26,126 bases of DNA, taken from a virus. Below, piece after piece: positions 7,805 through 14,947 of this stretch. The stretch spans positions 1 through 26,126 of the IMG/VR virus record IMGVR_UViG_3300031803_000007; one strand, 5' to 3'. The notes under the pieces were generated by a model. The model did not search any database. It had not been told where the DNA came from and saw nothing but the letters and a program-made list of their open reading frames with translations. Both the position numbers and the translations under genes were made by a program. The first letter of the stretch is position 1, and every line of letters starts with the position of its first letter.

Positions 7805-8455
7805 ATGAGACTAATTTCAGAAATAACAGAAAATGTAGAATACGTCACAGAGGCAAATGGCAAAGACCTCTATATTGAGGGTGTGTTTTTACAAGCAGAC
7901 CTCAAGAATAGGAACGGCCGCTTGTATCCTGGCGCTATTATGGCGAAAGAGGTCAAGCGTTATACGAAAGAATATATTGATAAAAAACGAGCATTTGGAG
8001 AACTAGGACATCCAGAAGGTCCTACTATCAATCTCGAAAGAGTATCTCATATGATTACCGAATTGAAGCAGGATAAAGATAATCCAAGCAATTATATCGG
8101 TAGAGCAAAAATCTCTGATACTCCACACGGCAATATTGTCAAAACTCTTATTAAAGAGGGAGCCCAACTTGGTGTTAGTTCACGAGGTATGGGGTCGCTC
8201 AAAGCAAATAAGAAGGGTATTCAGGAAGTACAAGGTGATTTCTATCTTGCTACTGCCGCGGATATTGTCGCAGACCCATCTGCGCCTGACGCCTTTGTAA
8301 ATGGTGTTATGGAAGGCAAAGAGTGGGTATGGGAAAATGGTGTGATTTCTGAAAAAGAAATTGCACAATACAAAAAAATCATAGAAAAAACGAGTGGACC
8401 ACGCTTAACGGCTGTGGAAGCAAGGATTTTCGAGGATTTTATAAGCAAGATGTAA
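7805..8455 (+). CDS. 21: Prohead core protease
   Basis: Prohead maturation protease, 216 residues (T4 gp21 is 212), of peptidase family S77. It is assembled inside the prohead and cleaves scaffold and capsid proteins, mostly after (I/L)xE. The conserved blocks are present: NRNGRLYP near residue 38, AFGELGHPE with the catalytic His69, and GVSSRGMGSL with the catalytic Ser at 125/126. The start has AGGAGAAAGG directly upstream (7791-7800). It precedes scaffold gene 22 and capsid gene 23, whose products it processes. Call secure. Confidence 0.96.
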   Translation: MRLISEITENVEYVTEANGKDLYIEGVFLQADLKNRNGRLYPGAIMAKEVKRYTKEYIDKKRAFGELGHPEGPTINLERVSHMITELKQDKDNPSNYIGRAKISDTPHGNIVKTLIKEGAQLGVSSRGMGSLKANKKGIQEVQGDFYLATAADIVADPSAPDAFVNGVMEGKEWVWENGVISEKEIAQYKKIIEKTSGPRLTAVEARIFEDFISKM

Positions 8456-8493
8456 GGAAAGCAGGTTTCTTGCACTGCTAAAGTAATTAGTTT

Positions 8494-8501
8494 TATAAAT
8501 A
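8494..8501 (+). promoter_or_regulatory. T4-type late promoter for genes 22-23
   Basis: TATAAATA in the gap between genes 21 and 22, with predicted start near 8507 and about 53 bases of leader. No TATAAATA is seen in the 35 bases before gene 23, so this promoter probably serves both scaffold and capsid genes. Confidence 0.75.
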
Positions 8502-8559
8502 TATGTAATTAGCATTAAAACTAATTTGAATGATTAATCAAAGGATTAGGAGAACCCTG

Positions 8560-9738
8560 ATGAAGTTAAAAACAAAAACTGGCGAAATGTTAGTTTTGGA
8601 TGAAGAGCAGACTGCTTGGAAAGGCGAGTCCGTTGAGTCCGATACTTCTATTACAGTGTCAGAGGCCGATGAACTTTTAGAAAAGGGGGACCTGGAAATG
8701 GTTGCTGAAGATTCTGAAATGTCCGACGCCGATTCTATTTCTGAAGCATCACCGCCAAAAGCAACACCATTGAAGAAGAAGAAAAAGAAAGTAGATGGTG
8801 CGGGCGAAGTTGATGTCCTCGAAGATGACGAGTCTGAAGAGGATGATGACGATAAGAAAGAAGATAAATCTACCTCCAAGAAAGCGAAAGCAACGGAAGA
8901 GGAAGATGGCGATGAAGCGGACGAAGATGAAGATGACGAAGTAGAAGAGGATGGTAAGTCCAAGAAAGTAGCCAAAACAAAGAAAGAAGAAATCGAAATT
9001 GAGATTGATGTCTCCGATGATGTTAACGCATTGTTCGACGGCCAGGACCTCACTGATGATTTCAAAAAACGCACTACGCTAGTATTTGAGACTGCGGTCA
9101 AAGCGAAGGTAAAAGAGAATCTTTCCGCTATCGAAGAGAGAATGGAAGAGAATCTTGCCGAGCAGACAGCCTCACAGTTGACAGATATCACTGAGAAACT
9201 AGATGGTTATTTAGACTATATGGTTACTGAGTGGCTCGAAGATAATGAGCAGGCCGTAGAAAGCGGACTGAAAAACGAAATCTTAGAAGGTTTTGTTAGT
9301 GGTATGCAGGAGTTGTTTGCCGCACATTATGTTGAAATTCCTAGTGAAAAACTCAACATAGTTGACGACCAAGCAAAGGAAATTGATACCCTTAAGGAAA
9401 GTCTTGACAAAGAGATGAATAAAAATGTCGAAGCCAAGACGAAACTTGCTGATGCTACTGCCGAGAAAATTTTCAGAGAAGTAACAGACGAATTGACTGA
9501 GACTCAGAAGGCTAAGATGAAATCTCTTGCTGAAGGTGTTGAATTTGAAGATGCTGAAACTTATGCTGAAAAGTTGGAAACTCTGAAGGCAACGTACTTT
9601 CCATCAGAGGCGGAGAAAGAAGAAGTAATTGCAGAAGATGGTGCTAGTGCGCCCTCTGAAGGAGTGATGACTGATGCAATGAAGAAGGTAATGGCTTCAC
9701 TTTCACAATCAAGGGAACCGAGCATTTTAGGTGCTTAA
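8560..9738 (+). CDS. 22: Prohead core scaffolding protein
   Basis: Scaffold of the prohead core, about 392 residues (T4 gp22 is 269). I take ATG 8560, 7 bases after TAGGAGA, over an upstream in-frame ATG at 8530. The N-terminal third is extremely acidic and low in complexity (repeated Glu/Asp/Lys/Ser between residues about 70 and 145), which accounts for the extra length relative to T4. The remainder is predicted long helices with coiled-coil character (KRTTLVFETAVKAKVKENL, KEIDTLKESLDKEMNKNVEAKTKL) and a scaffold-like end (DAMKKVMASLSQSREPSILGA). The ALFDGQDLTDDFKKRTTLVFE region is typical of T4-like gp22. It would be digested by gp21 once the shell closes. Confidence 0.93.
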   Translation: MKLKTKTGEMLVLDEEQTAWKGESVESDTSITVSEADELLEKGDLEMVAEDSEMSDADSISEASPPKATPLKKKKKKVDGAGEVDVLEDDESEEDDDDKKEDKSTSKKAKATEEEDGDEADEDEDDEVEEDGKSKKVAKTKKEEIEIEIDVSDDVNALFDGQDLTDDFKKRTTLVFETAVKAKVKENLSAIEERMEENLAEQTASQLTDITEKLDGYLDYMVTEWLEDNEQAVESGLKNEILEGFVSGMQELFAAHYVEIPSEKLNIVDDQAKEIDTLKESLDKEMNKNVEAKTKLADATAEKIFREVTDELTETQKAKMKSLAEGVEFEDAETYAEKLETLKATYFPSEAEKEEVIAEDGASAPSEGVMTDAMKKVMASLSQSREPSILGA

Positions 9739-9773
9739 ACATCATTTATATTTAATAACAGGAGAAACAGAAA

Positions 9774-10964
9774 ATGTTTTTATCAGAAGAAATTAAAGAT
9801 AAGTGGCAGCCAGTTATGGAGCACGAGGATTTACCAAAAATCCAGGATGCAACCAAACGTGCAATTACACTTCGTCTTTTAGAAAACCAAGAAATCGCTT
9901 TGCAAGAAGCGAATGTTACAGGCGCTAATGTAGATAATTGGGACCCAATTTTAATCTCTTTAGTTCGCCGCACAATGCCTCAGTTGATGGCATATGATAC
10001 CATTGGCGTTCAGCCGATGTCTGGTCCTACGGGACTTATCTTTGCTATGAAATCTCACTATACTGGTGAGGCTTCTACTGGAGCAGAGGCTCTTACGTTA
10101 CCGGCCGGTCAGCCTGATGTTGACTTCTCTGGTGATGAAGGAACTGCGAATACTATGTCTACTGCTGATGGTGAGGCTCTAGGTGGCTTTGTCTCTGGTG
10201 GTGGTGCATTCAAAGAAATGTCTTTCTCAATCGAGAAGTCAAGCGTAACTGCTGAAACTCGTGCGTTGAAAGCCAAGTATTCTTTGGAACTCGCACAAGA
10301 CCTCAAGGCTATCCACGGATTGGATGCTGAGTCAGAATTAAGCAACATTTTGTCTGCTGAAATTCTTGCTGAAATCAATCGTGAGATAATCGAAAAGATT
10401 CTATCCCAGGCAACTCCGGGCGCAACAGCGGGTACGACTACTGCTGGTACGTTTGACGTTTCTGACCCTCTTGATAATAGAGGTGCTCGTTGGGGTGGTG
10501 AGCGTTATAAATCACTATTGATTCAAATCAATAAAGAAGCAAACTTAATCGCTAAGAATACTGGCCGTGGTGCTGGTAACTGGTTGCTCGTATCTCCGGA
10601 TGTTGCATCCGCTCTTGATATGGTCGCCGGTCTTGCGGTTCCAAATATGGAAGTTGGTTCTAATCAGCCGGATATCGCAAACAATGTGTTTGCTGGTACT
10701 CTGGGCAATAAGTACAAAGTCTATATTGACCAGTTTGCGGCTGCTGACAGTGTTACTGTTGGTTATAAGGGCGCAAATATGTATGATGCAGGGCTTTTCT
10801 ACTGTCCATACGTTCCCCTTCAGTTGATGAAATCAATTGGTGAGGAAGACTTCCAGCCTCGTTTAGGGTTTAAGACTCGTTATGGTCTTACACATAACCC
10901 ATTCGCTACTGGTACTGCGGCTCAAAACCCGTACTTCCGTAAGTTTACTGTTGTAAATCTATAA
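9774..10964 (+). CDS. 23: Major capsid protein
   Basis: Major head protein, HK97 fold, 396 residues, shorter than T4 gp23 (521) but usual for marine T4-like phages. The start follows AGGAGAAACAG. The N terminus (SEEIKDKWQPVMEHEDLPKI) is the part removed by the gp21 protease; a likely cut is after Glu45 in ALQE/ANVTG, which fits LxE specificity. Conserved capsid blocks include WDPILISLVRRTMPQLMAYD (about 55-75), QPMSGPTGLIFAM, the SLELAQDLKAIHGLDAESEL helix (about 170-190), GNWLLVSPDVASAL (about 266-280) and FQPRLGFKTRYGLTHNPF near the end. A strong terminator follows directly. It is the last gene of the main structural transcript. Confidence 0.98.
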   Translation: MFLSEEIKDKWQPVMEHEDLPKIQDATKRAITLRLLENQEIALQEANVTGANVDNWDPILISLVRRTMPQLMAYDTIGVQPMSGPTGLIFAMKSHYTGEASTGAEALTLPAGQPDVDFSGDEGTANTMSTADGEALGGFVSGGGAFKEMSFSIEKSSVTAETRALKAKYSLELAQDLKAIHGLDAESELSNILSAEILAEINREIIEKILSQATPGATAGTTTAGTFDVSDPLDNRGARWGGERYKSLLIQINKEANLIAKNTGRGAGNWLLVSPDVASALDMVAGLAVPNMEVGSNQPDIANNVFAGTLGNKYKVYIDQFAAADSVTVGYKGANMYDAGLFYCPYVPLQLMKSIGEEDFQPRLGFKTRYGLTHNPFATGTAAQNPYFRKFTVVNL

Positions 10965-10985
10965 TAGTAAATTAAGCAATTAACT

Positions 10986-11008
10986 GATTCCTAGTTCTAG
11001 CAGGAATC
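10986..11008 (+). other. Hairpin upstream of the gene 23 terminator
   Basis: GATTCCT pairs with AGGAATC across a 9-base loop, ending two bases before the terminator stem. It may protect the 3' end of the abundant capsid mRNA from exonuclease; that role is inferred. Confidence 0.5.
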
Positions 11009-11010
11009 CA

Positions 11011-11041
11011 AAGCCCCTCTTCGGAGGGGCTTTTCTTTTTT
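11011..11041 (+). terminator. Rho-independent terminator after gene 23
   Basis: AAGCCCCTC, loop TTCG, GAGGGGCTT, then a T-rich run to 11041. This is a perfect 9-bp stem with a C(UUCG)G tetraloop followed by U-tract, a textbook intrinsic terminator. It separates the head genes from the next late promoter. Confidence 0.95.
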
Positions 11042-11045
11042 GAAT

Positions 11046-11053
11046 TATAAATA
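11046..11053 (+). promoter_or_regulatory. T4-type late promoter with near-zero leader
   Basis: TATAAATAC lies immediately after the terminator. With the usual 6-base distance to the start, RNA would begin near 11059, only 3 bases before ATG 11062. No Shine-Dalgarno sequence is possible in such a leader. Confidence 0.75.
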
Positions 11054-11061
11054 CTTGTACT

Positions 11062-11571
11062 ATGGCAGAGAAAACTAGAATCAAGCCCCAAAAAATCAAC
11101 CTTGCCAAAGGCACTAATTACAGGTTGAATTTAAACGTATTACCAGAAACACTATTTTGGCTGACTACGTGTAATCTCCCTACGGTCAGTTCCAATGAAG
11201 TTCCTATACCTGACCCAGTTCACGGATACAGATATCGACCGAGCAATACAATGTTGCCAGCGCCGATGACTGTCACATTCCTTGTGGATGAGGATTATTC
11301 AAATTATATGGAAATTCTGAATTTGATGTTCAGAGCCTCTGGACCAGACCTATCCAAAAGATTTAAGGAGGGTGAGCCCACAGGTACAGATGGAAGTCTC
11401 CATATCCTCTCAAACAACAAGAATATCAGCGATATTGTCTTTACCTTCCATAATCTATTCCCCACAATACTTGGGGAACTCCAAATGACCAACGAATCTG
11501 CTGAGCCATTGCTCACGGACCTTACATTACAATATGATTATATGTCTATGGAGAGCGGTAAACCTCTCTAA
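11062..11571 (+). CDS. 3: Tail-tube-fold protein, probable tail completion protein
   Basis: 169 residues. The layout mirrors the tail tube protein at 3482: an N-terminal strand (YRLNLNVLPETLFWLTTCNLP), a proline-rich loop (NEVPIPDPVHGYRYRPSNTMLPAP), then MTVTFLVDEDYSNYMEILNLM, which aligns by eye with the tube's WTITVINDQNY. In marine T4-like genomes the gene between 23 and uvsY is, as I recall, annotated gene 3 (tail completion and sheath stabiliser; T4 gp3 is 176 residues), which suits both length and place. It has its own late promoter, as expected for a tail gene set among recombination genes. The gene number is less certain than the tail role; a baseplate tube-initiator relative is the alternative. 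Confidence 0.7.
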   Translation: MAEKTRIKPQKINLAKGTNYRLNLNVLPETLFWLTTCNLPTVSSNEVPIPDPVHGYRYRPSNTMLPAPMTVTFLVDEDYSNYMEILNLMFRASGPDLSKRFKEGEPTGTDGSLHILSNNKNISDIVFTFHNLFPTILGELQMTNESAEPLLTDLTLQYDYMSMESGKPL

Positions 11572-11610
11572 AACCATACTTTTATCTACAGAAAATAGTA
11601 TGAAAAACGC

Positions 11611-11639
11611 TTGACATCACCAGTCAAACCTGATATAAT
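11611..11639 (+). promoter_or_regulatory. Consensus sigma70 promoter for uvsY
   Basis: TTGACA at 11611-11616, 17-bp spacer, TATAAT at 11634-11639, preceded by TGA (extended -10). The predicted start is near 11646, one base before the uvsY ATG. The stretch CAAACCTGATATAAT is repeated exactly in the promoter of gene 46. Confidence 0.93.
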
Positions 11640-11646
11640 GGTATCT

Positions 11647-12057
11647 ATGAAAATAGAAGAACTTGAAGCATCCGTAGAAAAAGACCTATACATAGACGAA
11701 ACGATTCTAGCCAAGGAATCGCTGGCCACTCCCATAAAACACAATAAATACCTGAGAATGTTGCTGAGGGAACGGCTGACGTTGAAGAAACTGAATAATG
11801 AATTGTATAAGGTATCCCTTGGCAGAACCAACTATTATAATGGGTCGGACCCGGAACCCTTTGATTATGTCCTAAAGGACAGAGAAGTCAAGGAATATGT
11901 GAGGGTTGACCCTGCTGTCGTTCAAATCGAGGCTAAAGTGACCCTGCAAGAAGAGACAGTGAAGTACCTTGAAGAAATTTGTAAGATGTTTGAAAGGAGA
12001 AGTTTCGCAATTAAAAATGCGATTGATTTTATGAAGTTCACACAAGGCGGATATTAA
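11647..12057 (+). CDS. uvsY: UvsY recombination mediator
   Basis: UvsY loads the UvsX recombinase onto gp32-coated single-stranded DNA during recombination-dependent replication. The 136-residue product from ATG 11647 equals T4 UvsY (137) in length and aligns by eye: MKIEELEASVEKDLYIDE against the T4 start MRLEDLQEELKKDVFID, a Tyr-Tyr-Gly-containing middle (RTNYYNGSDP), and the C-terminal RRSFAIKNAIDFMKF against T4 RGFAIKHIQDM. In-frame ATGs at 11611 (inside a longer frame) and 11638 overlap the promoter itself, so only 11647 can be used from that transcript, and it is then effectively leaderless. uvsW follows after one small gene. Confidence 0.92.
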   Translation: MKIEELEASVEKDLYIDETILAKESLATPIKHNKYLRMLLRERLTLKKLNNELYKVSLGRTNYYNGSDPEPFDYVLKDREVKEYVRVDPAVVQIEAKVTLQEETVKYLEEICKMFERRSFAIKNAIDFMKFTQGGY

Positions 12058-12059
12058 TT

Positions 12060-12314
12060 ATGGTTATAGCAAGTGCAAGTCCTATTAAGATAGATGATAT
12101 AGTAGAATTGCTACCCACTAATGAGGAAAATCGGCAACTCCGTAAAGAGAAAAAGATTGCTTGGACAGTCGTAGTTGCGGCCGCTTGGCCTCAGTGTTTT
12201 GGTGGAAAGGAAGGAGTTTTAATTGAGTGTACTAGAGACAAGAAGCATAATCGATGGGTAGAACCAGCCGATATCACATTATTGTCATATGCGGAATCGA
12301 GGTTTCGTGACTGA
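12060..12314 (+). CDS. Small protein between uvsY and uvsW, unknown function
   Basis: 84 residues. The start ATG lies two bases after the uvsY stop, with AAGGCGG upstream, and the stop TGA (12312-12314) overlaps the GTG start of uvsW, so the three genes are probably translated in concert. The N-terminal half is polar (IDDIVELLPTNEENRQLRKEKK); the centre (AWTVVVAAAWPQCFGGKEGVLIECT) looks like two beta strands joined by a turn, with two Cys. The IDDIVELL...GVLIEC...WVEPADITLL pattern resembles a small SH3-like barrel. No family is recognised. Position beside recombination genes hints at an accessory role, which is inference. Confidence 0.75.
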   Translation: MVIASASPIKIDDIVELLPTNEENRQLRKEKKIAWTVVVAAAWPQCFGGKEGVLIECTRDKKHNRWVEPADITLLSYAESRFRD

Positions 12315-13785
12315 TATTGTTGTACACAAAAAGGATGATGTATTTCTGAAAATCGAATGTGAGGCAAGTATCGCTCACGACCTTTCAGACTATTTCACCT
12401 TTCGAGTACCAGGCTATAGATTTATGCCTGCTTATCGCTCTCGGGCGTGGGATGGGAAGATACGTCTTTTCAATGCCATTTCTGCTGAGTTATATGTTGG
12501 TCTACTTCCTTATGTGGTAGAATTTGCAGATAGACACAAACTATCAATTCAGAGCCTGCCTCTTGAGAGAACAACGACTGAGAAAGAAACGGCAGAATTT
12601 TTTAATGGACTAAATCCACACGTTAAGGGAGAAAAAATAACACCATACGATTATCAGTTAGAGTCCGTACATCACGCTATTAATCATAAAAGGGCTCTGT
12701 TGCTATCACCGACCTCGTCTGGTAAATCGCTTATGATTTATGGATTGGTGAACTGGTATCTTATGAAAATTGATAAGAAGATATTAATTATCGTACCTAC
12801 CACTTCACTCGTTGAACAACTGTACGGAGACTTTGAGGACTATACCACAGGGTCTGATTGTGAGTATACCGCCGATATGGCGCATAGAATTTACGCTGGA
12901 AAAACTAAGGATACTGATAAGAGAATCGTCATAACAACCTGGCAATCTATCTACAAATTAGGGAAGCCTTGGTTCAGGCAGTTTGGAGCAGTTATTGGTG
13001 ACGAAGCCCACGGCTTCAAGGCCAAATCGCTTACCTCGATACTTACTAAGATGGTTGATTGCGAGTATAAGTTTGGATTCACGGGCACCCTAGACGGCAC
13101 ACAAACACACAAACTGGTACTTGAGGGCTTGTTTGGTCCTATCCATAAAGTTACAACAAGCAAAGCATTAATGGATGCCGAACTAATTGCGAGATTACAT
13201 ATTGAAGCAGTTACCTTGGGATATACCGATACCGAGAAGAAAGAGGTAAAACAGATGATTTATGCGGACGAAATAGACTTCCTTATAAATCATTCAAAAC
13301 GAAATAGATTCATCTGTGACTTGGCCCTATCGAGGGAGAATAATACTCTTATTCTATATCAATTCGTGGAAAAGCACGGAAAGAAACTCTATAAATATTT
13401 AACAGAGAAAGAACCAGAACGACCAGTGTTTTTCGTAAGTGGTCAAATACCAACTGAGATACGGGAGGAGATACGTGCGATTACTGAGCAAAGTACAAAT
13501 GCTATTATCGTTGCTAGTTACGGTACCTTTAGCACTGGTATTAACATTCGGAATCTTCACAATATCATTTTTGGTCATCCTGCTAAGTCTCGTATTAGGA
13601 ATTTGCAGTCTGTTGGCCGAGTACTTAGGAAAGCAGAGGCCAAGGATAAAGCCACCCTTTTTGACATAAGTGATGATTTGGCGTGGAAAAAGCATAAAAA
13701 TTACTCTCTCCGACATTTTTTTGAGAGGGTGAAGATATATAATTCAGAGAAGTTTGATTATAAATTAAGGAGTATTAAATTATGA
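12307..13785 (+). CDS. uvsW: UvsW DNA/RNA helicase
   Basis: SF2 helicase that, in T4, unwinds R-loops and branched DNA, shutting off origin replication and promoting recombination-dependent replication. I choose GTG 12307, because the product then begins (V/M)TDIVVHKKDD, in register with the T4 UvsW start MDIKVHFHDF, and GAGG precedes it; ATG 12289 would add six residues. Length is 492 (T4 503). The N-terminal domain (YFTFRVPGYRFMPAYRSRAWDGKIRLF) matches T4-type UvsW. Helicase motifs are I (SPTSSGKS, Lys140), II (GDEAH, Asp232-His235), III (GFTGTLDG) and VI (SVGRVLRK). The stop overlaps the next start (ATGA). Confidence 0.95.
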   Translation: MTDIVVHKKDDVFLKIECEASIAHDLSDYFTFRVPGYRFMPAYRSRAWDGKIRLFNAISAELYVGLLPYVVEFADRHKLSIQSLPLERTTTEKETAEFFNGLNPHVKGEKITPYDYQLESVHHAINHKRALLLSPTSSGKSLMIYGLVNWYLMKIDKKILIIVPTTSLVEQLYGDFEDYTTGSDCEYTADMAHRIYAGKTKDTDKRIVITTWQSIYKLGKPWFRQFGAVIGDEAHGFKAKSLTSILTKMVDCEYKFGFTGTLDGTQTHKLVLEGLFGPIHKVTTSKALMDAELIARLHIEAVTLGYTDTEKKEVKQMIYADEIDFLINHSKRNRFICDLALSRENNTLILYQFVEKHGKKLYKYLTEKEPERPVFFVSGQIPTEIREEIRAITEQSTNAIIVASYGTFSTGINIRNLHNIIFGHPAKSRIRNLQSVGRVLRKAEAKDKATLFDISDDLAWKKHKNYSLRHFFERVKIYNSEKFDYKLRSIKL

Positions 13786-14486
13786 CAGAAGGACAGAGCC
13801 TTGCGACAAAATCTAGATGGGGTCGTCCTTCTAAATTCTTCCCCGTAGTTGTGGATGACTTCTTTGATAATGCACACGCTATTATGGAATATGGCAAATC
13901 ATTAGAAAAAGATGATTTGGGTGGTGACAAACCAGGAATGAGGTCAAAACAATTATGGGAGATAAATCCTGAATTGCACAATGACATTCTAAAGAGAGTT
14001 TTAAGCATTTATTTTGATTTAGATTATGTTGATATCAGTTGGAGCCTAAGTGAGATGTCCTTTCATAGGAATTCTCCCTCAGGTCAGATTAAACAAGAAG
14101 ATGGAAACAAAGGATTTATACACCAAGATGCTATAATCGAAAGAAAGAAACAGAATGGTTATGATAACGAAGTTGCTGGATTGATATATCTCACACCAGA
14201 TATCGACCCAGATAGCGGTACATCATTATGGAATTTGAAACCACAAGAAATTATCGTTCCATCTGGTGAAAGTAACGTAAATACGCATAATGTAAAATTT
14301 ACAGAAAAACTAAGATTTCAAAATTTCTTTAATCGACTGATAGCGTATGATGCCTGTGAATGGCACGCCGCAAATAGTTATTGGAGTGATGGTGAAGATA
14401 GATTAACATTGGCCTTTTTCATAGGTGGAATAGAAACCACCAATTGGCCACTTGATAGAATTAAAACTAGGAGCATAAAATTATGA
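13782..14486 (+). CDS. 2OG-Fe(II) oxygenase-like protein (DUF6445-type)
   Basis: 234 residues. The double-stranded beta-helix signature is visible: HQD (His114, Asp116) for iron, distal His195 in EWHAANSYW, and Arg207 in EDRLTLAFFIGG for 2-oxoglutarate. The N-terminal VVVDDFFDNAHAIMEYGKSLE, and AGLIYLTPDIDPDSGTSLW after the HxD, fit the DUF6445 family carried by many marine phages. Expected chemistry is hydroxylation using O2, Fe(II) and 2-oxoglutarate; the target (protein, nucleic acid base or small molecule) cannot be read from sequence. The start overlaps the uvsW stop, and its stop overlaps the next start, both as ATGA, so it is translated with the recombination genes. Confidence 0.85.
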   Translation: MTEGQSLATKSRWGRPSKFFPVVVDDFFDNAHAIMEYGKSLEKDDLGGDKPGMRSKQLWEINPELHNDILKRVLSIYFDLDYVDISWSLSEMSFHRNSPSGQIKQEDGNKGFIHQDAIIERKKQNGYDNEVAGLIYLTPDIDPDSGTSLWNLKPQEIIVPSGESNVNTHNVKFTEKLRFQNFFNRLIAYDACEWHAANSYWSDGEDRLTLAFFIGGIETTNWPLDRIKTRSIKL

Positions 14487-14899
14487 GCAAAGGGAATTCA
14501 AAAGATAAGCCCGTAGAAGATGCTATGGAGGCACGGCTAAAGGAACAGAAAGAGAGGAAAGGCGGTGGAGAATTCAAAGTTCATAAAGCGACTGTACATT
14601 TGAAGCATACTGGCACCGAACTGATTTGTGATGTTATGGGATTTCACCAGCACAAAGACTCTCACGTCCAGGCACTCACCATAAAGGACCCGTGTATTCT
14701 GACACAAGTTCCAACCGAATCGGGCCAGAGTGCTATGGCATTAGTTCCATTTCTTATGACTTGCAAGGAAAACGTCATCCATATCTCCCTCACAGACATT
14801 CTGTTTGTAGCGGATACAAGGAAGGAAATCGCCGACCAGCATACCCAGATGCACAGTTCCATAATCCAACCGGGGAAATCAAATCTAATCGTAAATTAG
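14483..14899 (+). CDS. Unknown protein with Sm-like beta pattern
   Basis: 138 residues, coupled to the preceding oxygenase by an ATGA overlap. The first 30 residues are charged and probably disordered. The core (HKATVHLKHTGTELICDVMGFHQ, then VQALTIKDPCILTQVP, then ALVPFLMTCKENVIHISLTDILFVADT) reads as a five-strand, strongly bent sheet of the kind found in Sm/Hfq-type or SH3-like barrels; that is a fold guess from the strand pattern only. It carries His-Gln-His-Lys and three Cys. The product resembles conserved uncharacterised proteins of marine T4-like phages. It is the last gene before a promoter and a ~500-base non-coding stretch. Confidence 0.7.
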   Translation: MSKGNSKDKPVEDAMEARLKEQKERKGGGEFKVHKATVHLKHTGTELICDVMGFHQHKDSHVQALTIKDPCILTQVPTESGQSAMALVPFLMTCKENVIHISLTDILFVADTRKEIADQHTQMHSSIIQPGKSNLIVN

Positions 14900-14912
14900 T
14901 TCATTTTAGGGG

Positions 14913-14941
14913 TTGACAACGTATACATAAAACTGTATAAT
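14913..14941 (+). promoter_or_regulatory. Consensus sigma70 promoter for the non-coding region
   Basis: TTGACA at 14913-14918, 17-bp spacer, TATAAT at 14936-14941, predicted start near 14948. No credible reading frame begins downstream for about 500 bases, so this promoter points at the candidate ncRNA. Confidence 0.9.
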
Positions 14942-14947
14942 AACAAC

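Noticed and set aside
8538-9191. 217-codon open frame on the minus strand
   Set aside because: It mirrors the acidic repeat of gene 22 and encodes mostly Ser/Phe runs. Same reason for minus-strand frames at 6744-7343 and 20008-20451; none has a ribosome site or plausible protein.
13390-13397. TATAAATA inside uvsW
   Set aside because: It lies in mid-gene within Tyr-Lys-Tyr codons, with no gene start suitably downstream; probably chance, though a minor internal late start cannot be excluded.
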